This document shows, in pieces, positions 61,001 through 64,000 of a stretch of DNA of 64,000 nt (position 1 is its first letter; every line of letters starts with the position of its first letter). The stretch is from Sphingobacterium sp. GVS05A (GTDB lineage: Bacteria; Bacteroidota; Bacteroidia; Sphingobacteriales; Sphingobacteriaceae). The stretch covers positions 124,001 to 188,000 of the forward strand of contig NZ_JAHXYR010000004.1 of NCBI RefSeq assembly GCF_019969845.1, written 5' to 3'. The notes below the pieces were generated by a model. That model did no database searches. It was not told where the DNA came from and worked only from the letters and a program-made list of their open reading frames with translations. Made by a program: the position numbers and the translations under genes.

Positions 61001-61664
61001 CCCAATGGGAAGTTTATATAGCATCGATTACGCAGGATTGAACGATAAAGGAAGGCCTTTGGCAAGAAAGGCGGACGGCAGCCTGGTCGAAAGTACACAG
61101 CAATTGACAGTCGACGATCTCATTTATGAAGGAACGACAATTCCACCGTATAATGTTTCTTTCAGAAATGGGTTTAGATATAAAGACTTTACCCTTTCCT
61201 TCATGTTTATTTTCAATGGTGGCCATGTAATGCGAGGTGTTCATCCCGAGTTTTTAAGTAAATATGCCGAATTGAACTATAACAGTAACTTCGATAAGCT
61301 TTGGTTGAATTATTGGAAAAAACCGGGGGATGAAAATAATCCCGATATTGCCCCAGCGTTCATTTCAGCAGCCTCCGGTAATATATCGGACATCTATAAT
61401 GCTGCACATAAATTTGTACAAAAGGCAGATTACATTAAATTGAGAGATATTTCCCTGTCTTATAATTTTCCAAGCAAATGGATTGCACCGACCAAACTAA
61501 GTTATATCCGATTGACTGGGCAGATATTGAATGCGTGGCGTTGGGCTGCAAATAGGGAAAATCTTGATCCTGAAGTATGGACCGGTTATAGCTCAGTTAC
61601 CAGCCCTGGTAGGGGAGTGTTAGCACCAGTGGTATATAATTTAGGCATGTCTGTCGGATTTTAA
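58041..61664 (+). CDS. SusC/RagA-type TonB-dependent transducer with STN domain, locus 3
   Basis: 1207-aa outer-membrane transporter with a long leader before its signal peptide (MRISLTTIMMSCCLLHVGAKTYGQ, residues 38-61). The STN domain spans about 63-130 (VSLRKVFSTINKQTGYSYVWAA), followed by KGFVVDDNDRPLQGATIRVKG, the plug NTGYQKISKERAAGSIAQVT, LIVVDGMPYEGD, TVLKDASAASIYGVRSSNGVIVITTK, and a barrel ending YNLGMSVGF. It is a paralogue of the locus 2 protein over its full length but clearly diverged. An ATG at 58152 could be a shorter start. Confidence 0.92.
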   Translation: MYKNYAEVCRALHGQAEIMKNSDRTDFWGRSHWRGNIMRISLTTIMMSCCLLHVGAKTYGQSVSIHEKSVSLRKVFSTINKQTGYSYVWAAKTIDPDTKVQLNVEKGTLNGTLEKLLNDLNLSFEIKGKIIVVREKAEQGGIVSNYNSLSDQKMLIKGFVVDDNDRPLQGATIRVKGVPQGTTTDQNGYFEISSVSTNSLLEITMVGFSPLSLPVKSDLGTIRLHAIDAQLQEVNVTVNTGYQKISKERAAGSIAQVTAKDMEGRLQPNLLDRIDGMLPGLNLVRNTSSPQNNKNNLGIEIRGRSTINAQAAPLIVVDGMPYEGDLTAINPNEIASVTVLKDASAASIYGVRSSNGVIVITTKIGTAGKTKVDYSNTLSFRGLPSRNYLNKMSSAELVKFQKEMFDYRSGDYAAIDPRKAMNDVYRILYNKKGGVISGEEMEKQLDVYRNRDRFSQMDEFLNTTRFDQQHNLAVSGGSDRYTYHYSLNYNQPGDYNKGKPTNKELGFSLKNNFKFTDWFNLRANILGKNQNREGDIGFNFYDNYIGGKASYYLLRNEDGSASQWFNSKSQYEIDRLNGLGLEDETYIPVNHISAVHEKFYNKYLNLNFAANFKITRGLDFDLSYQSERTEGYNGTLNRKTSQLVSAMVNDATQIGKDGLIKRNIPQGGQFAEQRNDVNSYTLRGQFNYQNIIQDKHEIVAIAGAERRQINNRYTNIYKYGYDESSLVYKGINEELFGIQIQNTQALFNSYSISKREAGFQDLVDRFVSFYANGSYTYNKKLTLSGSIRIDQSNLFGTDIKNQYKPLWSIGTLYHLPKIDWWPLDRWSLRMTYGVNGNVPKDNGPYLISRVSNSLNYFNGEMQAYIDSPPNPLLRWERTSVFNFGLDLSLFNNRLSSSIDIYNKNTTDLLGNTPLDPTLGWDMVLLNYGDMCNKGIELGLNGKIIQHEKFSWNSTLNFSYNKNEITNLFVQQNTPYYYYYAPQNRVGIPMGSLYSIDYAGLNDKGRPLARKADGSLVESTQQLTVDDLIYEGTTIPPYNVSFRNGFRYKDFTLSFMFIFNGGHVMRGVHPEFLSKYAELNYNSNFDKLWLNYWKKPGDENNPDIAPAFISAASGNISDIYNAAHKFVQKADYIKLRDISLSYNFPSKWIAPTKLSYIRLTGQILNAWRWAANRENLDPEVWTGYSSVTSPGRGVLAPVVYNLGMSVGF

Positions 61665-61677
61665 AAAAAGAGAAATA

Positions 61678-63126
61678 ATGAGAAATATATATATAGGATT
61701 GCTATTTAGCTTAGCTATTTTGAGCAGCTGTAATAAATACTTAGATATAAAACCAAAGGGATTTACGATTCCGGAAGCGCTGAACGATTACAAATTATTA
61801 TTAAACGATCAGTCGTTGGTACGTGCCTCACCCGTTTATCCAAATTATTTGGCCGATAATATACAATCGGGCGATCCACAGGACGTACAATCTGCAGCGA
61901 GCTTTGACTATTATGATTATGTGAAAAAACAGCTATATAGCTTTGCTCGGGGGGCAATATTCGAAAATGGTCAGTATGATCCGTATTGGGAAACAGCATA
62001 TAGCCGCATCTTTACTTACAACGTAATTATAAATAATGTATTGACTTCATCCGATGGCTCGGAGGCTGAGAAAAAAAAGGTATGGGCCGAAGCAAAAATC
62101 GGTCGGGCATTTGAGTACCTGAGTCTGGTCAATATCTATGCTGCCCATTACAACCCAGCTAGTGCGGGCAAGGACTTAGGCGTACCTTTGGTGTTACAAG
62201 AAGATATAAATCAAAAATATGAGCGTGTGTCAGTACAGGCTATCTATGACCAAGTATTAAAAGATCTTAATGATGCACTTCCTAATCTAAGCACAACACA
62301 ATCAAATAAATTTCAGGCGGTACGCTCTGTGGGACATTCTTTTTTGAGTCGGGTATACCTGTATCAAGGAAAATTCAAAGAGGCTTTAGATAATGCTAAG
62401 CAGGCACTAGCCTCCAATAGCAATCTGATCGACTATAGCTTATATACAAATAAGGACAAAACAACATGGGGAAGGGTCTGCTTAAAGACTGACAATTCGA
62501 TACAATTTCCGGATTCAAGAACCAATATTGAAGCAGTATGGTCGAGATTAGGTACAAGTTCATTGGGAACACAAAATGCTGAATTTTATGCGTCCAAGGA
62601 ATTAATTGATACTTACGCCAAAGATCTTCCTGCTGAAGCAAAAGACAAGCGTTATGAATTATTTTTCTGCCGTGATCAAGCTTCCTTTGGTCCTAATTTA
62701 ATTAAATTTCCCGGACGTGTACTTTATGCGCCTTATGTTGAATTCAGTACAGGATTTAATACCCCAGAATTATTTCTGATCGCTGCGGAAGCAGCCGCGC
62801 GCGGTGGAAACATTGTAGAGGCTTTGGGTTTCTTGAATACACTAAGAAATAGCCGTATTGAAAATAATAAAGCATTGATAGCTAATGATCCGAAGGTAGT
62901 GCTACAGCTGGTTCTTGAAGAGAGACGACGTGAGATGCCTTTTACGGCTTCTGATAGATTGATCGACCTGAAGCGTTTGGTTATTGCGGATAATTATAAG
63001 AAATCAATTAAGCATCCGTTGGCCAGTAAAGTATTTGAGATGGAGTCAACAGACCCTAGAATGATACTTCCTGTCCCGCCCAAAGTACTTTCCCTAAATC
63101 CGGGAATTCCACAGTATGAACGATAA
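61678..63126 (+). CDS. SusD/RagB-type outer-membrane lipoprotein, locus 3
   Basis: 482-aa lipoprotein with leader ending AILSSCNKYLDIKPKG (lipobox Cys at 18). RagB features are WAEAKIGRAFEYLSLVNIYAAHYNP, VRSVGHSFLSRVYLYQGKFKEALDNAKQAL, NTPELFLIAAEAAARGGNIVEALGFLNTLRNSRI and QLVLEERRREMPFTASDRLIDLKRLV. It starts 13 bp after susC, the pairing needed for surface nutrient capture. A strong hairpin follows before the thioredoxin-like gene. Confidence 0.92.
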   Translation: MRNIYIGLLFSLAILSSCNKYLDIKPKGFTIPEALNDYKLLLNDQSLVRASPVYPNYLADNIQSGDPQDVQSAASFDYYDYVKKQLYSFARGAIFENGQYDPYWETAYSRIFTYNVIINNVLTSSDGSEAEKKKVWAEAKIGRAFEYLSLVNIYAAHYNPASAGKDLGVPLVLQEDINQKYERVSVQAIYDQVLKDLNDALPNLSTTQSNKFQAVRSVGHSFLSRVYLYQGKFKEALDNAKQALASNSNLIDYSLYTNKDKTTWGRVCLKTDNSIQFPDSRTNIEAVWSRLGTSSLGTQNAEFYASKELIDTYAKDLPAEAKDKRYELFFCRDQASFGPNLIKFPGRVLYAPYVEFSTGFNTPELFLIAAEAAARGGNIVEALGFLNTLRNSRIENNKALIANDPKVVLQLVLEERRREMPFTASDRLIDLKRLVIADNYKKSIKHPLASKVFEMESTDPRMILPVPPKVLSLNPGIPQYER

Positions 63127-63147
63127 AAAATATAAATGCTTTTACCC

Positions 63148-63182
63148 AACCAATCTTTGCCCATTATAAGCAAAGATTGGTT
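63148..63182 (+). other. Strong hairpin between susD and the thioredoxin-like gene, locus 3
   Basis: Perfect 13-bp stem AACCAATCTTTGC/GCAAAGATTGGTT with a 9-nt loop, 21 bp after the susD stop and 22 bp before the next ATG. No U-run follows, so partial termination or mRNA processing is more likely than full termination. Confidence 0.65.
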
Positions 63183-63204
63183 CCAAGTTTTAAAAAATAC
63201 TTTC

Positions 63205-64000
63205 ATGAAGAAACTACTATTGACATCGCTGGCCTTCATACAGTCTGTAATATTGCTGGCGCAAGAACATATACAATTCCAAAAGCTAACTTTTAGCGAA
63301 GCTAAGGAATTGGCAAAAAAAGAAAATAAACTGATCTTTTTAGATGGTTTTACCTCCTGGTGTGCCCCTTGTAAATGGATGGAAGGCAATGTGTTTTCAC
63401 AGCCTGAAGTTGCCGATTACTTTAATTCGAAATTTATTAATACCAAGTTTGATTGTGAGGTAGGTGAGGGAGTGGACATTGCAAAAAAATATCAGATAAA
63501 AAGTTTTCCTACCTATTTGTTTCTGGATGGGCAGGGGACATTGATCTATAGAACGCAGTCCCGTATGGAGGCCGATCTTTTCCTGAAGCAGGCACAACAG
63601 GCAAATGATTCCGACTACCAAATTCCCAATCTGCGCAAGCAGTATGAGCGGGGAGTTCGTGAATCTAACTTTCTGTTGCGCTACATAAAAGTAATGGAAC
63701 AAACGGACAATAAGGCTACAAATAATGCTAAAAAAGCTTTGGACAGTGTTGCCACTGATGAATTTTTAAGAAGTCCAAATGGTTGGGAAACGATAAAAAT
63801 GATGGCACAGAGTAGGGAGGATCGCTACGGTAAATTTTTCGAATCAAATAAGGCGTATTTTAAAAAAATAGCCTTGGCAACTGAATTTGAAAATAAGGAA
63901 ATACAACTCTTGCGATATGCGATGTATAGTTACATCCGTGATAACAAAGCTGACGAATTTAGAAAGGGACTGGTCTATTTTGAGCAGTCAAATAAACCGG
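63205..64000 (+). CDS. Exported thioredoxin-fold protein, 3' end cut by the window
   Basis: The frame is open from ATG 63205 to the window edge (265 codons visible, no stop). The signal peptide is MKKLLLTSLAFIQSVILLAQ. The thioredoxin fold at about 25-135 has LIFLDGFTSWCAPCKWMEGNVF (Cys 53 and 56) and the cis-Pro region KSFPTYLFLDGQG. Beyond it is a helical region without a recognised domain. Related proteins act as periplasmic disulfide reductases. The gene is placed after susD just as the TlpA-like gene is in locus 2. Confidence 0.85.
   Translation, partial: MKKLLLTSLAFIQSVILLAQEHIQFQKLTFSEAKELAKKENKLIFLDGFTSWCAPCKWMEGNVFSQPEVADYFNSKFINTKFDCEVGEGVDIAKKYQIKSFPTYLFLDGQGTLIYRTQSRMEADLFLKQAQQANDSDYQIPNLRKQYERGVRESNFLLRYIKVMEQTDNKATNNAKKALDSVATDEFLRSPNGWETIKMMAQSREDRYGKFFESNKAYFKKIALATEFENKEIQLLRYAMYSYIRDNKADEFRKGLVYFEQSNKP

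Noticed and set aside
33587..63126. Three SusC/SusD loci as classical polysaccharide utilisation loci
   Set aside because: None has a linked glycoside hydrolase, polysaccharide lyase or hybrid two-component sensor. The GH92 genes are over 5 kb from the nearest sus gene and on the other strand.
1..64000. CRISPR array, insertion sequences or prophage
   Set aside because: No regularly spaced repeats, transposase motifs, terminal inverted repeats or phage genes were seen anywhere in the window.

Overview
The window looks like a stretch of chromosome from a Sphingobacteriaceae member of the Bacteroidota, most likely Sphingobacterium or a close relative. The DNA is AT-rich. Shine-Dalgarno signals are weak, and several upstream regions carry the Bacteroidota -7 box (TAnnTTTG). 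There are three sigma/anti-sigma/SusC/SusD loci, three GH92 mannosidase-like genes, a BlaB-type subclass B1 metallo-beta-lactamase and many secreted or lipoprotein genes. I see no phage, transposase, integrase, CRISPR array or rRNA.

Layout. 1-9.9 kb: a mixed housekeeping and accessory block. It holds a trans-aconitate-type methyltransferase, a PolX/PHP protein with a degenerate polymerase site in an operon with a YbaK deacylase, a FemAB-like transferase, an Omp85-type barrel, a small NTF2-like secreted protein, tRNA-Ala(GGC), the metallo-beta-lactamase, a KdgF-like cupin and an SF1 helicase. 9.9-19 kb: an acyl-CoA dehydrogenase with an AraC regulator, a NamZ-type muramidase, a PQQ-type propeller, DUF2200, a membrane protein, then a ThiF-like adenylyltransferase and an acyltransferase-like protein facing a PAS-LuxR-type regulator. 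19-28 kb: an 800-bp regulatory gap, then three GH92 genes. 28-33.3 kb: small enzymes, lipoproteins and a glutamine cyclotransferase.

33.5-40.1 kb: FecI-FecR-SusC-SusD locus 1 (minus strand); its SusC lacks the STN signalling domain. 40.3-44.6 kb: DUF72, a run of small unknown proteins that includes a tandem paralogous pair, an alpha/beta hydrolase and a royal-jelly/dopachrome-tautomerase-like protein. 44.9-53.3 kb: locus 2 (minus strand), sigma-FecR-SusC(STN)-SusD-TlpA. 53.5-56 kb: a hydrolase and a divergent ene-reductase/HxlR pair with a clear candidate operator. 56.1-64 kb: locus 3 (plus strand), sigma-FecR-SusC(STN)-SusD-thioredoxin, cut by the window end.

How it works together. Loci 2 and 3 are paralogous nutrient-uptake systems. 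In each, an outer-membrane TonB-dependent transporter with an STN domain should signal through FecR to its own ECF sigma factor. Each has a hairpin between fecR and susC, and each ends in a periplasmic thioredoxin-fold protein. The GH92 enzymes point to use of alpha-mannan or N-glycans. The most unusual item is the ThiF/acyltransferase/LuxR group at 16.7-19 kb, which could make or sense an unknown small molecule. That reading is inference.
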